A stretch of 33,694 bases of DNA from CAZVWH01 sp964631175 (GCA_964631175.1 CAZVWH010000022.1:1-33694), one strand, 5' to 3'. Positions 22,403-30,642 are shown, numbered from the stretch's first letter. Notes: generated from the letters alone by a model not told the origin. Numbers and translations are program-made.

Positions 22403-23284
22403 ATGCTGAAACACAGATTATTTTTTGGAACTTTAATGACGGTAATTTTTACCGGCATTACCGTCTTAGATGGCTGGCTGGATGGCTCACTGAGCATTTC
22501 AGCAGCCCCCGATAAATTCGTCGGAGGTGACAAATCTCTGCGAGGAACAATCTTCGCTATCCTCATTGCCATCTTAATAATCTTAGCTTTATTGGAACTA
22601 TCAAACCTTGCCGCGTCAAAAGATTTAAGGATTTTCACGCCCATCTCAGCCATCGCTTCAATTCTGTTGGCGAGTACATGGTATTGGCCACAGCTTATTG
22701 AAATGTCGCCTAAGCTGTATCTATTTTACGTATCAGCCTTTGCATTGTTGGGATTGCTTTTATACCAATACGCCTGCTATGGTACTACAGCGGTGTTGGC
22801 CAATTGCGGAGTCAATTGTTTTTCTATCATTTATCTGGGACTTTTCAGCGGATTTGTATTGGCTGTTCGGCTCGACTTCGGGCTCTGGCCTGTCTTGATG
22901 TTCATTTTTGTTGTAAAGTCTTCCGATATAGGAGCTTATGCAATAGGGACTTTGTTTGGAAAGCACAAATTCTCACCCAAAATCAGCCCTGGAAAAACCT
23001 GGGAAGGCATGGCAGCCGCTGCTGCAACTGCGATGGTAGTGGCTTTTGTATTTGCGGCGGGTTTTGATATAATGGAATGGTGGTTGGCATTAATCTTTGG
23101 TTTTTGTTTTGCCTGTATCGCTCAGGCCGGCGATTTGATCGAGTCGATGATGAAGCGGGATGCTGAACAAAAAGACTCCGGCAATAAGGTACCGGGATTC
23201 GGCGGTGTGCTTGACATTGTTGACTCACCCTTAGTGGCGGCACCATTTGCTTATTTATTTTTTATGCTTTTCATTAAAGGGTAA
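22403..23284 (+). CDS. cdsA: Phosphatidate cytidylyltransferase
   Basis: 293-aa multi-pass inner-membrane enzyme making CDP-diacylglycerol from phosphatidate and CTP, the branch point for phospholipid head groups. About eight hydrophobic segments are seen. The family signature stands near the C-terminus: KISPGKTWEG, then QAGDLIESMMKRDAEQKDSG and PGFGGVLDIVDSPLVAAP, including the conserved Asp residues that bind metal. The start at 22403 has no strong ribosome binding site, and the N-terminal 60 residues are less conserved than the rest. It opens the plus-strand run with phoH, the pgpH-like gene, ybeY, corC and recO, with a long hairpin between it and phoH. Confidence 0.93.
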   Translation: MLKHRLFFGTLMTVIFTGITVLDGWLDGSLSISAAPDKFVGGDKSLRGTIFAILIAILIILALLELSNLAASKDLRIFTPISAIASILLASTWYWPQLIEMSPKLYLFYVSAFALLGLLLYQYACYGTTAVLANCGVNCFSIIYLGLFSGFVLAVRLDFGLWPVLMFIFVVKSSDIGAYAIGTLFGKHKFSPKISPGKTWEGMAAAAATAMVVAFVFAAGFDIMEWWLALIFGFCFACIAQAGDLIESMMKRDAEQKDSGNKVPGFGGVLDIVDSPLVAAPFAYLFFMLFIKG

Positions 23285-23330
23285 TTGGTTAAATCCGGCA
23301 CCACCCTTTGGACGGTGGTGGACCAATTAC
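23281..23330 (+). repeat. Two-tier hairpin between cdsA and phoH
   Basis: Outer stem GTAATTGGT (23281-23289) with ACCAATTAC (23322-23330); inner stem CACCACC (23299-23305) with GGTGGTG (23314-23320). It includes the cdsA stop codon and has no T run, so it looks like a captured palindromic repeat more than a terminator. Confidence 0.7.
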
Positions 23331-23342
23331 CAATAACCAGTC

Positions 23343-23346
23343 GAGG
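23343..23346 (+). promoter_or_regulatory. Ribosome binding site of phoH (supports TTG start)
   Basis: GAGG six bases upstream of TTG at 23353. It favours this start over a TTG at 23308 that lies inside the hairpin. Confidence 0.65.
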
Positions 23347-23352
23347 TATATT

Positions 23353-24312
23353 TTGGAAGTTACGATACAATTGGATTCCGTCAGTAAACAGCTTGAATTA
23401 TTCGGCCCTGCTGATAACCACCTCCGCCTTTTGCGTCAATCCCTTGGCGTTCAAATAACCGCCCGACAGTCTAATTTAATAATTAGTGGCACGGGAAAAA
23501 AAGTGAATGAGGCTGCAGAAGTTATTGAAAAAATGCAAAAGCATTTAATCAAACACCGTTCGCTCACCGCTGCGGATATACATGCTTTTATCATTCAAAA
23601 ACATTTGATCCCTAACGCCAGGACCAGTGAGGCTATTACTGTTTATTCTCATTCGAAAGTAGTAGAGCCCTCCACTACCGGGCAGCTAAGGTACATCGAA
23701 ACAATGTTGGCCAATGATGTTACTTTTTGTATAGGGCCTGCGGGAACAGGTAAAACGTATTTGGCGGTCGCCATTGGGGTCTCGATATTAAAGAAAAAAC
23801 AAATCAGGCGGATCATCCTCGCACGCCCGGCTGTGGAAGCCGGCGAAAAATTAGGCTTTTTGCCGGGCGACATACAGGCGAAAGTAAATCCTTATCTTCG
23901 TCCGCTTTTTGATGCTCTTGAAGATATGATGGACTTCGCCCAGATGAAAAAATTCATGGAGCTGGATATTATTGAGATCATTCCGCTTGCCTTTATGCGT
24001 GGCCGAACGTTAAATGAATCTGTCATCATCTGTGACGAGGCTCAGAACACCTCATCTCTGCAGATGCTGATGGTCTTGACAAGATTAGGCCAAGGCTCCA
24101 AAATGATAGTAACCGGCGACATAACGCAAATTGATCTGGAAAGTCCACAAAAAAGCGGAATGGTCGAGGCAATCGATCTGCTCAGGAGGATTAAAGGAAT
24201 AGGTGTTGTAGAATTAACCCAGAAAGATATTGTACGGCATCGATTGGTGCAAAATATTGTACGAGCTTATAAAAAAAAGAAACAAAAGCAACAAAAGCAA
24301 AAACAAGTGTAA
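23353..24312 (+). CDS. PhoH family ATPase (PhoH-like, YbeZ type)
   Basis: 319-aa cytoplasmic P-loop ATPase. An N-terminal KH-like region (about 1-90) is followed by CIGPAGTGKTYLAVA (Walker A), ARPAVEAGEKLGFLPGD, and VIICDEAQNTS (Walker B), then VTGDITQIDL. It probably works with YbeY in ribosome or RNA maturation, as the phoH-ybeY gene pair does in many bacteria. The start is TTG at 23353 with GAGG six bases upstream; a longer reading from TTG 23308 would translate half of a hairpin repeat. The C-terminus is a lysine/glutamine-rich tail (KKKQKQQKQK). Confidence 0.93.
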   Translation: MEVTIQLDSVSKQLELFGPADNHLRLLRQSLGVQITARQSNLIISGTGKKVNEAAEVIEKMQKHLIKHRSLTAADIHAFIIQKHLIPNARTSEAITVYSHSKVVEPSTTGQLRYIETMLANDVTFCIGPAGTGKTYLAVAIGVSILKKKQIRRIILARPAVEAGEKLGFLPGDIQAKVNPYLRPLFDALEDMMDFAQMKKFMELDIIEIIPLAFMRGRTLNESVIICDEAQNTSSLQMLMVLTRLGQGSKMIVTGDITQIDLESPQKSGMVEAIDLLRRIKGIGVVELTQKDIVRHRLVQNIVRAYKKKKQKQQKQKQV

Positions 24313-24404
24313 AGTGTCTAACCCGTCAAGGCCGGATACAATTTAGCTCACTTTAGGCGTTTTAGATCACTTTAGTACTAACTGCCGGATAACAAAGTGA
24401 ACAA

Positions 24405-26030
24405 ATGCGATTGTTTAAAAAGACAAGTCCTCGGCGAAGCCGGGTGCGAAAAAGTATATCTGCCGGGCGCTCTTTGCAGATAAACCGACTCGCCGATACC
24501 GACGTTATTATTTCGTTGCTGCTATGGCTGCTTTTCGTCATCGTTTGTATCACTATTCTTTCCTTTGATTCAATTTATCAAGCTCGTTTTCTCGATCTGG
24601 TACTGCTATCTGTAATAGTCGTGCTTGTTTCTGTTGCCGCGGCTTTCTATATTCACCATTACCAACAGCGAATAATTAAAAACCACGCCAGAGCTATAGC
24701 ATTAGTCGGCCTGTTTGTCTTCCTATTAGCCACGACCAAGATAGGCATATTATTCGCTAAGCATACTGCCTGGGCCACCGGTACTGCCGTCACTGCTGCG
24801 ATCATTCTGACTATCGCTTATAACCAGCGATTTGCAATAGGTATGAGCATATTTTATTGCCTTTTTGCATGTTTTGCCGTGGGACCGATGACGAGTACTG
24901 CCAGTGCCCCATTCTTGTCCCTTGGGGGCATGGGGGATGAATATCAACTGACAAACTTCAATCTTTTTTTGACTATGTCCGCTGGCATTATTACTTGCTG
25001 TTTCTCTTTACGAGAAGTCCGTACCAGAATGAAATTACTTGAGGTTGGTACATTAGCGAGTTTGATGGTGTTCATAATAGCGTTGGCTTTAGGTTTTTTG
25101 CCTCACCCATCCGGAGTTGATAAAATCTTTCTCAACGCGGGTATTCATGCAGGTGTTACCCTCGGTGTAAGTGTACTCATGCAGGGATTGCTGCCGATTA
25201 TTGAGAAAGTATTTCGCATAGCAACAAGTATGACCCTTTTGGACTACAGCGACGCAAATCAGCCTTTATTGAAAAAGCTCGCTATGGAAGCACCCGGCAC
25301 TTTTAGTCATAGTCTTTTAATAGGTTCTATCGCTGAGGCTGCTGCTGAGGCAATTGGGCGAAACGGACTTTTATGTCGGGTCGGGGCCTATTATCACGAT
25401 ATCGGAAAAATCAATAAGCCTACTTACTTCGTCGAAAATGAGATGGGCTCGATCAGTCGACACAAGGAGCTATCGCCTGCAATGAGCCAATTGATTATTG
25501 TAGGCCACGTCAAAGACGGAATAGAGATGGCCAAGGAATATGGCTTGCCCACCGTGCTTCGGCAGTTTATTGAAACGCACCACGGAACAACTCTCGTTGA
25601 ACCTTTTTACAATCTTGCCCTGAGCAAAGCCGAAGGGGAGGCTAAAAAGAAACATGAAGCCGGCTTGCCGCAAAGCGGGCAGGCTCCACCTTCAGAGAGT
25701 GAGTTCAGATATACCGGCCCAAAGCCGAGAACAAAAGAAGCTGCAATTGTAATGTTGGCTGATACTGTAGAAGGCGCCGTCAGGTCTCTACCTGAAGTGA
25801 CACCAACAAAAATAGAGGCGGTGGTGCACAATATGGCTATGAAGCGTCTGCAAGACGGCCAGTTTGATGAATGTGACCTATCACTGCGGGAATTAAGTCA
25901 GATAGAGGCAAGTATGTCAAAAACCCTTGCGGCACATTATCACGGCCGAATCGCATATCCCAAAGCACCGGACGAATCTGAAGGCATGCAATCTGGGCAA
26001 GCCGAGCGGAAAAAACAACTAACAAGCTAA
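24405..26030 (+). CDS. PgpH-like membrane HD phosphohydrolase lacking the extracytoplasmic domain
   Basis: 541 aa. PgpH proteins hydrolyse cyclic di-AMP with a cytoplasmic HD domain behind a 7-helix membrane unit. Seen here: one helix at about 33-54, further helices from about 63 to 235, a linker with MTLLDYSDANQPLLKKLAMEAPGTF, and the HD domain with H302, HD331-332, H368, HH392-393 and D453 (LADTVE). The roughly 200-residue extracytoplasmic 7TMR-HDED domain normally between helix 1 and the rest is absent; only about eight residues separate the first two helices. An insertion at about 404-431, between EPFYN and FRYTGPKP, coincides with a dispersed repeat (25614-25639). Next to phoH and ybeY as in Firmicutes-type clusters. 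All metal ligands are present. Confidence 0.85.
   Translation: MRLFKKTSPRRSRVRKSISAGRSLQINRLADTDVIISLLLWLLFVIVCITILSFDSIYQARFLDLVLLSVIVVLVSVAAAFYIHHYQQRIIKNHARAIALVGLFVFLLATTKIGILFAKHTAWATGTAVTAAIILTIAYNQRFAIGMSIFYCLFACFAVGPMTSTASAPFLSLGGMGDEYQLTNFNLFLTMSAGIITCCFSLREVRTRMKLLEVGTLASLMVFIIALALGFLPHPSGVDKIFLNAGIHAGVTLGVSVLMQGLLPIIEKVFRIATSMTLLDYSDANQPLLKKLAMEAPGTFSHSLLIGSIAEAAAEAIGRNGLLCRVGAYYHDIGKINKPTYFVENEMGSISRHKELSPAMSQLIIVGHVKDGIEMAKEYGLPTVLRQFIETHHGTTLVEPFYNLALSKAEGEAKKKHEAGLPQSGQAPPSESEFRYTGPKPRTKEAAIVMLADTVEGAVRSLPEVTPTKIEAVVHNMAMKRLQDGQFDECDLSLRELSQIEASMSKTLAAHYHGRIAYPKAPDESEGMQSGQAERKKQLTS
25614..25639 (+). repeat. CTGAGC..CGAAGG repeat inside the pgpH-like gene
   Basis: CTTGCCCTGAGCAAAGCCGA then AGGGGA. 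It matches the intergenic copies at 22354-22380 (reverse strand) and 30657-30682: hand alignment gives 18 of 26 positions identical to the 22354 copy. It encodes LALSKAEGE in frame. Confidence 0.6.
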
Positions 26031-26041
26031 ATTTGGAAATC

Positions 26042-26503
26042 ATGATAACCGTTCAAATAGACAAAAACTTTCGGAATATAGAATTATCTCTGCCTAAAAT
26101 TAAAAAGCTTGTCAGAACAATCTGCGAGCGTTTTAAGCTTTCAAATGCGACTGTTAGTATCGTGATTGTTAACAATATGCAAATGTGCAAAATAAATTCT
26201 AAGTTCTTGAATCGTAAATCTACTACAGATTGTTTGAGCTTTGATTTATCCGATGATCTGGAATCCGGCAAGACATTTGAGCTGGTTGTCAACGGCGAAT
26301 TAGCCGTCAAAGAAGCAGATTTGCGAGGTCATTCCGGCGAAGCTGAATTGGCCCTGTATATAACACATGGGCTGCTTCACAATCTCGGCTTGGACGACCG
26401 CAGCCAAAACCAAGCTAAAAGAATGCACAAAACCGAAGACGAAATCTTGCAACAGTTTGGTTACGGTGTGGTGTATAATACAAATAAAAGCACTAAGCAC
26501 TAA
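26042..26503 (+). CDS. ybeY: Endoribonuclease YbeY
   Basis: 153-aa metal-dependent RNase for rRNA 3' maturation and ribosome quality control. TTDCLSFDL matches the family's TDVLSFP. The metal motif reads HGLLHNLGLDD: H109 and H113 are present, but the third histidine of HxxxHxxxxxH is D119. The ATG at 26042 has GGA just upstream; a TTG at 26033 is an alternative. The last residues, NTNKSTKH, are encoded by the first heptads of a palindromic repeat that follows, so the C-terminal tail was probably acquired from it. It lies 11 bases after the pgpH-like gene. Confidence 0.9.
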   Translation: MITVQIDKNFRNIELSLPKIKKLVRTICERFKLSNATVSIVIVNNMQMCKINSKFLNRKSTTDCLSFDLSDDLESGKTFELVVNGELAVKEADLRGHSGEAELALYITHGLLHNLGLDDRSQNQAKRMHKTEDEILQQFGYGVVYNTNKSTKH

Positions 26504-26626
26504 ATCCTAAATCCTAAACAAGACCAAAATTCAAATTACCAAATGACCAAAACATCTGTTTTGAAAATTTGAACATTTGGTCATTCGGATCTGTTTAGGA
26601 TTTAGATATTAGAATTTAGGATTTAA
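26489..26626 (+). repeat. About 140-base palindromic element with heptad arms, copy 1
   Basis: Left arm of 7-base units AGCACTA, AGCACTA, AATCCTA, AATCCTA; AT-rich centre with internal inverted repeats (ACCAAATG / CATTTGGT); right arm TTTAGGATTTAGATATTAGA continuing to 26626. The 33 bases at 26594-26626 are the exact reverse complement of 32713-32745. It lies between ybeY and corC and supplies the ybeY stop. Confidence 0.85.
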
Positions 26627-26653
26627 TAACATGTTTGGAAAGGGTATCAAAAA

Positions 26654-27934
26654 GTGAGCTACGTTGGCTGGGCGGTTTTATTGATTTGCATTTTCACCGG
26701 AGCAAGCCTGTTTTTCTCTGTCAATAGTATTGCTTTGCGCATATTTTCGCATGTGAAGCTACAGGAAGCCTTCAAAGCAACAAACAAAGAAAGCCTCACC
26801 AACAGTCTGATCAAAAACGCCGAGAAGCTGATTTTAACCTGCTCTTTATATCGGCTTATCTTCAATATGTGTATTTTGCTGCTGTTGGTCTCTATTTTTG
26901 TGAGGTTGAACGAATCCAAGCCGACAATTGGTGCTTATACCCTTGCGTTTGTTATAGCAATGGCGATATTTTCGTTATTCAGCTTGGCAATTCCTCACGC
27001 CTGGGCTAAATATGCAGGCGAGAAAATATTATCCCGAACATACAGGCTGCTAATGTTCTTGGCGTTGATTATCTCGCCAATTCTTTACGTCTTTCGGTTA
27101 TACGATGGATTGGTTAGACGCCTGGCCGGTGTGGTCCAAATTTCGCCTGAAGAACAGCAAGAAGAAAAGCAGGAGGAATTCTTGAACGGCCTTGAACGGC
27201 GTAGAACCGAAGGTGTTCTCGATAAAGAAGAGCAAAAAATGATCGAGCACGTATTGGAGCTAAGTGAAACCACCGCTAACGAAATTATGACTCCACGAAC
27301 AGACATAGTAGCAGTCGAGGCCAACTCAGATTTGCACACGATTCTGGAAACTATTAACACCGCCGGCCATACGCGTGTCCCCGTCTATGAGGACCATATT
27401 GACAACATAGTTGGACTCATCTATGCCAAGGACCTGTTGGCTGAGATCGGGAAAAACCCGGCAGAGTTTAAATTACGCGACCAAATGAGAGAAGCTTACT
27501 TCGTCCCGGAAACAAAACCTCTGCGGGTTCTACTGCATGAGTTTCAAACCCAGAAACAACACATCGCCATAGTGCTCGATGAATATGGCGGAACAGCCGG
27601 CATCATTACCTTGGAAGATATCCTCGAAGAGCTTGTCGGTGAAATAACCGATGAATATGAACAAACTCCACCTGAACCCATCAAGAAAATCGATCAAGAC
27701 ACTATTGAGGTGGATGCACGGATACACATCGATGACCTTAATGATCAGTTCGAGTTGAATCTGCCTGAAGACGAAGACTATGACACTATAGGCGGCTTTG
27801 TCTGCTCACATCTGGGCTATATCCCCAAAGCCGGCGAAGGCTTTGATTACGAAAAAATAAAATTTAGCATTATTTCAGCCGAGCCACGGAGAATCAAACA
27901 TATCAGAATCCAAAAAACAAGCGAAGTGAATTAG
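26654..27934 (+). CDS. CorC/HlyC-type membrane protein with CBS pair
   Basis: 426 aa. The N-terminal CNNM/DUF21 membrane part (about 1-150, four hydrophobic segments) is followed by a CBS pair (about 205-335: MTPRTDIVAVEAN, RVPVYEDHIDNIVGLIYAKD, IVLDEYGGTAGIITLEDI). A CorC-type C-terminal domain (about 345-425, with DTIGGFVCSHLG) ends the protein. It is a divalent-cation transport or homeostasis protein of the inner membrane; substrate not deducible. The start is GTG at 26654 with AAAGGG nine bases upstream. An eight-codon reading frame (26631-26657, MFGKGIKK) ends over the GTG, which may couple translation. Same cluster as ybeY and recO. Confidence 0.9.
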   Translation: MSYVGWAVLLICIFTGASLFFSVNSIALRIFSHVKLQEAFKATNKESLTNSLIKNAEKLILTCSLYRLIFNMCILLLLVSIFVRLNESKPTIGAYTLAFVIAMAIFSLFSLAIPHAWAKYAGEKILSRTYRLLMFLALIISPILYVFRLYDGLVRRLAGVVQISPEEQQEEKQEEFLNGLERRRTEGVLDKEEQKMIEHVLELSETTANEIMTPRTDIVAVEANSDLHTILETINTAGHTRVPVYEDHIDNIVGLIYAKDLLAEIGKNPAEFKLRDQMREAYFVPETKPLRVLLHEFQTQKQHIAIVLDEYGGTAGIITLEDILEELVGEITDEYEQTPPEPIKKIDQDTIEVDARIHIDDLNDQFELNLPEDEDYDTIGGFVCSHLGYIPKAGEGFDYEKIKFSIISAEPRRIKHIRIQKTSEVN

Positions 27935-27966
27935 CGAATTAGTGAATTAGTTACAAATTCACCAAT
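27927..27966 (+). repeat. Octamer array and inverted repeat between corC and recO
   Basis: Tandem GTGAATTA, GCGAATTA, GTGAATTA, then TTACAAATTCAC, whose AATTCAC pairs with GTGAATT. It includes the corC stop codon. The architecture (tandem arm plus opposed arm) is like the larger heptad elements. Confidence 0.6.
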
Positions 27967-27977
27967 CAACTTAATCC

Positions 27978-28772
27978 ATGTTGACAAAGGACATAGCTAT
28001 CTGCATACGGGCTGTCGATTATTCTGAAACGTCTCAGATAGTAACATTTTTCACTAAAGCAACCGGCAAGATCAGCGCTATCGCCAAAGGCTCAAAACGG
28101 CCCAAATCGGCATTTGATGGGCCGATAGAAATGTTCTCCTTCGGTGATATTGTTTTTTCGGATTCATCTAAAGAAAAACTTGCCACTCTAACTGAATTCC
28201 AGCAGCAAAGTTTCACTCGTCTAACTAATAATTTTTTTGCCTTGAATTGTTGCCTTTTCGCTGCTGAACTTTTACATAAGTTGACACATGATTACGACCC
28301 TCATCCGGAGCTTTTCGATAGTTTTCTCCAGTTCTTACAGAACATCGACGAGCATCAAGCATCTGCCGCAAGGTCGCTGGGATGGCTGGCGCCACATCCT
28401 GCGGAGAATATCGAGCATCAACATGTACTATCATTGCTTATACTATTTCAGTTGACTTTGCTCAGGGAGATCGGCCTGATGCCCATACTAAATGCCTGCG
28501 CAAATTGCAAAACGCAATACGCAATACGCAATACGCAATACGAGTTTTATTTCAGCAGTTCCGCGAACGGCCTGATTTGTAGAGATTGTGAGGCAAGTTT
28601 TCCTGATAAGATTCGGCTGACCAGCAACGCCGCGGCTTGTTTAGCCAACTTGAAAGGCCTTTCTCAAGCACCGGAAGGAACGCAAAATGAAATTGAGAAG
28701 ATTTTGATCTCCCACCTCACAGAACTGATCGGCCACCGACCCAAAATGGCTAAGCATATCCTGAAAAGCTGA
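27978..28772 (+). CDS. recO: DNA repair protein RecO
   Basis: 264-aa mediator that helps load RecA at gaps (RecFOR pathway). The N-terminal OB-like part has KDIAICIRAVDYSETSQIV and KGSKRPKSAFDGPIE. The helical middle has AAELLHKLTHDYDPHPELF. A zinc-finger-like region has C174-A-N-C177 and later CRDC. Between these two Cys pairs, residues 179-189 are TQYAIRNTQYE, encoded by a perfect heptamer array, so the zinc loop carries a repeat-derived segment. It ends the plus-strand run and is convergent with ruvB, 100 bases away; that gap shows no clear terminator. Confidence 0.9.
   Translation: MLTKDIAICIRAVDYSETSQIVTFFTKATGKISAIAKGSKRPKSAFDGPIEMFSFGDIVFSDSSKEKLATLTEFQQQSFTRLTNNFFALNCCLFAAELLHKLTHDYDPHPELFDSFLQFLQNIDEHQASAARSLGWLAPHPAENIEHQHVLSLLILFQLTLLREIGLMPILNACANCKTQYAIRNTQYEFYFSSSANGLICRDCEASFPDKIRLTSNAAACLANLKGLSQAPEGTQNEIEKILISHLTELIGHRPKMAKHILKS
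28513..28540 (+). repeat. Perfect heptamer array inside recO
   Basis: Four exact tandem CGCAATA units. It encodes TQYAIRNTQYE together with flanking bases. Because 7 and 3 share no factor, every frame reads the same 21-base cycle; no frame on either strand contains a stop. Confidence 0.9.
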
Positions 28773-28872
28773 TTATTGGTCAAGATCAGAGCCGCGACTG
28801 TAAGGGAGCGTTGGATAAATGCTTATAGTGGATGCAGCAACTTTTATATTTCAAGATGGTTTTACAAGATTA

Positions 28873-29922
28873 TTATTTGTTTTGGTCAAAAAGGTCCGGT
28901 TGGTCGGAATTTTGTTTCTTTTTGTGGAATTTTAGGCCAAGATGCTCGCAGGCCTGTTTGGTGACTTCTCTTCCCCTTTTGGTTCGGCGCACAAAGCCGA
29001 TCTGCAAAAGATACGGCTCAACAACATCCTCAAGTGTGTCTCTCTCTTCGCCGAGCGTTGCTGCAATAGCTTCAATACCTGCCGGGCCACCCTCATAGAC
29101 ATTGACCAACGCACGCAGAAATGCTCTGTCTAGCTCATCCAGTCCCAAAGCGTCAATTTGCTCCATCAACAGAGCGTTTTCAACGATGTCGGTACTAAGA
29201 ATACCAGAGCCTTTAACTTGCGCGTAGTCACGCACACGCTTTAGCAGCCGATTGGCCACGCGCGGCGTTCCACGGGAGCGACTTGCAATCAATTCCAAGG
29301 TTCCATCTTCGTGTTGCAGTTGTAAAATCTGCGCCGATCTGGTTAAAATTGCACTAAGCTCCTCGCTGTTATAAAAATCCAGGTGATATAACATGCCAAA
29401 TCGGCTGCGAAGCGGTGCGCTCAATAGGCCCGCTCGTGTGGTTGCGCCTATTAGTGTAAAACGCTTCAGTGGAAAATTTATGGTCTTTGCGTGTAGGCCG
29501 CTATCGACGGTAAAGTCAACCCTGAAGTCTTCCATCGCCGGATAAATAAACTCTTCGACCGGCGTGCTCAGCCGATGAATCTCATCGATAAAAAGTACAT
29601 CGGCGGTGTTTATATTACTCAAAAGTCCCATCACATCGCCGGCTTTTGCCAAAGCCGGACCCGATGAGCACCGTATTCTTGTCCCCATCTCGTTTGCCAC
29701 AACATGAGCCAGCGTTGTTTTACCAAGTCCTGGCGGGCCGTAAAACAAAATGTGCTCCAGAGGCTCTGACCTTTGCTTAGCTGCTTCCATAGCTATAGTG
29801 AGTTTTTCTCTTGTATTGTACTGGCCTACGCATTCATCCAGCAGCTTCGGACGGAGCGAGATGTTAAAGTTCTCCTCCCCCTCATTTAATACCTGTCCGC
29901 TTATTGTTCTGCCTATAGCCAT
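28873..29922 (-). CDS. ruvB: Holliday junction branch-migration helicase RuvB
   Basis: 349-aa AAA+ motor that drives branch migration with RuvA. SLRPKLLDECVGQ opens the family fold. Walker A is FYGPPGLGKTTLAH, Walker B LFIDEIHRLS, with sensor 1 GATTRAG and the arginine-finger region APLRSRFG. The C-terminal winged helix has GGPAGIEAIAATLGEERDTLEDVVEPYL and IGFVRRTKRGR. Full length and intact. It lies 69 bases after ruvA in a ruvC-ruvA-ruvB order; the gap holds a heptamer repeat. Confidence 0.97.
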   Translation of the reverse strand: MAIGRTISGQVLNEGEENFNISLRPKLLDECVGQYNTREKLTIAMEAAKQRSEPLEHILFYGPPGLGKTTLAHVVANEMGTRIRCSSGPALAKAGDVMGLLSNINTADVLFIDEIHRLSTPVEEFIYPAMEDFRVDFTVDSGLHAKTINFPLKRFTLIGATTRAGLLSAPLRSRFGMLYHLDFYNSEELSAILTRSAQILQLQHEDGTLELIASRSRGTPRVANRLLKRVRDYAQVKGSGILSTDIVENALLMEQIDALGLDELDRAFLRALVNVYEGGPAGIEAIAATLGEERDTLEDVVEPYLLQIGFVRRTKRGREVTKQACEHLGLKFHKKKQNSDQPDLFDQNK

Positions 29923-29928
29923 AGCTTC

Positions 29929-29980
29929 GTTCGTAGTTCATTGTTCGTAGTTCGTAGTCACCGAACTCATAACTACGAAC
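29929..29980. repeat. Heptamer array with inverted arm between ruvA and ruvB
   Basis: Units GTTCGTA, GTTCATT, GTTCGTA, GTTCGTA (29929-29956). GTTCGTAGTT (29943-29952) is perfectly opposed to AACTACGAAC (29971-29980). It is a small version of the heptad-armed palindromes, just upstream of the ruvB start on the minus strand. Confidence 0.75.
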
Positions 29981-29991
29981 CACCAACCATT

Positions 29992-30618
29992 TTAGACTTC
30001 TACTCCCTGTTTTAATCTATAGACCAAAGGTACAAGAGCCTCAGCAGAGTTTATACTGGGGTGCCTTTCGCAAGCTATCTGAATCAGTTCCATTGCCTCG
30101 CTTCTTTTTTCGCCCCAGGCGATAAGAACCTCCAGCGCCTCAATCTGGAACGGCTCAAATCTCTCTGCCGGCCCGGCTGGTTCGGCTCCAACCGCGAAAG
30201 TCTGCAATTTACCTTTTAATTCGGCAATAATTTGCTGAACCATCCTTTTGCCAACGCCTTCAAGCGTCAGTAATGTTTTGTCATCGGCATTTTCAATCGC
30301 GGCTGCTATGGTGGCTATCGGAATACTCAGTGACCGCAAGGCCTTTCTTATACCCATTCCTTTAACACTGATAAATTTAGTGAAAAAGTTCCTCTCCTCT
30401 AAGCTTAAAAAACCAACTATTCTTGGTATCATATTACCACCGGCCGGCGTACCTTCATAATATTCCATTGTGCAAAGGGCGATGTTTGAGCCGACCTTAT
30501 CCGACAAGGCACTTACACAATAGCCCGGCAGCATCACCTCATAGCCGACCGAGCCGACCTGCACAAGAGCACTGCCGGTATCCAGCTGAATCAGTTTTCC
30601 CTCTATTCTGGCTATCAT
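29992..30618 (-). CDS. ruvA: Holliday junction DNA-binding protein RuvA
   Basis: 208 aa. The N-terminal OB domain begins MIARIEGKLIQLD and includes VGYEVMLPG. The helix-hairpin-helix region has FISVKGMGIRKALRSL and LLTLEGVGKRMVQQIIAELKGKL, both with the G-x-G DNA-contact turns. The C-terminal domain III (about 150-205) contacts RuvB. It tetramerises on Holliday junctions and recruits RuvB. Normal length. It follows ruvC after a 91-base gap filled by a composite repeat. Confidence 0.95.
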   Translation of the reverse strand: MIARIEGKLIQLDTGSALVQVGSVGYEVMLPGYCVSALSDKVGSNIALCTMEYYEGTPAGGNMIPRIVGFLSLEERNFFTKFISVKGMGIRKALRSLSIPIATIAAAIENADDKTLLTLEGVGKRMVQQIIAELKGKLQTFAVGAEPAGPAERFEPFQIEALEVLIAWGEKRSEAMELIQIACERHPSINSAEALVPLVYRLKQGVEV

Positions 30619-30642
30619 AATCTCATTTCTCTTTGCTTAGGT

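Noticed and set aside
28451..28475. TTTGCTCAGGGAGATC in recO as another CTGAGC-type repeat
   Set aside because: The encoded LTLLREIGLMP matches the normal RecO helix, and only a short stretch resembles the repeat.
28513..28540. Heptamer array as a possible CRISPR remnant
   Set aside because: Units are seven bases with no spacers and are read as protein; no cas genes are present.
28773..28872. tRNA or terminator between recO and ruvB
   Set aside because: I could not find a cloverleaf or a stem with T run in these 100 bases.
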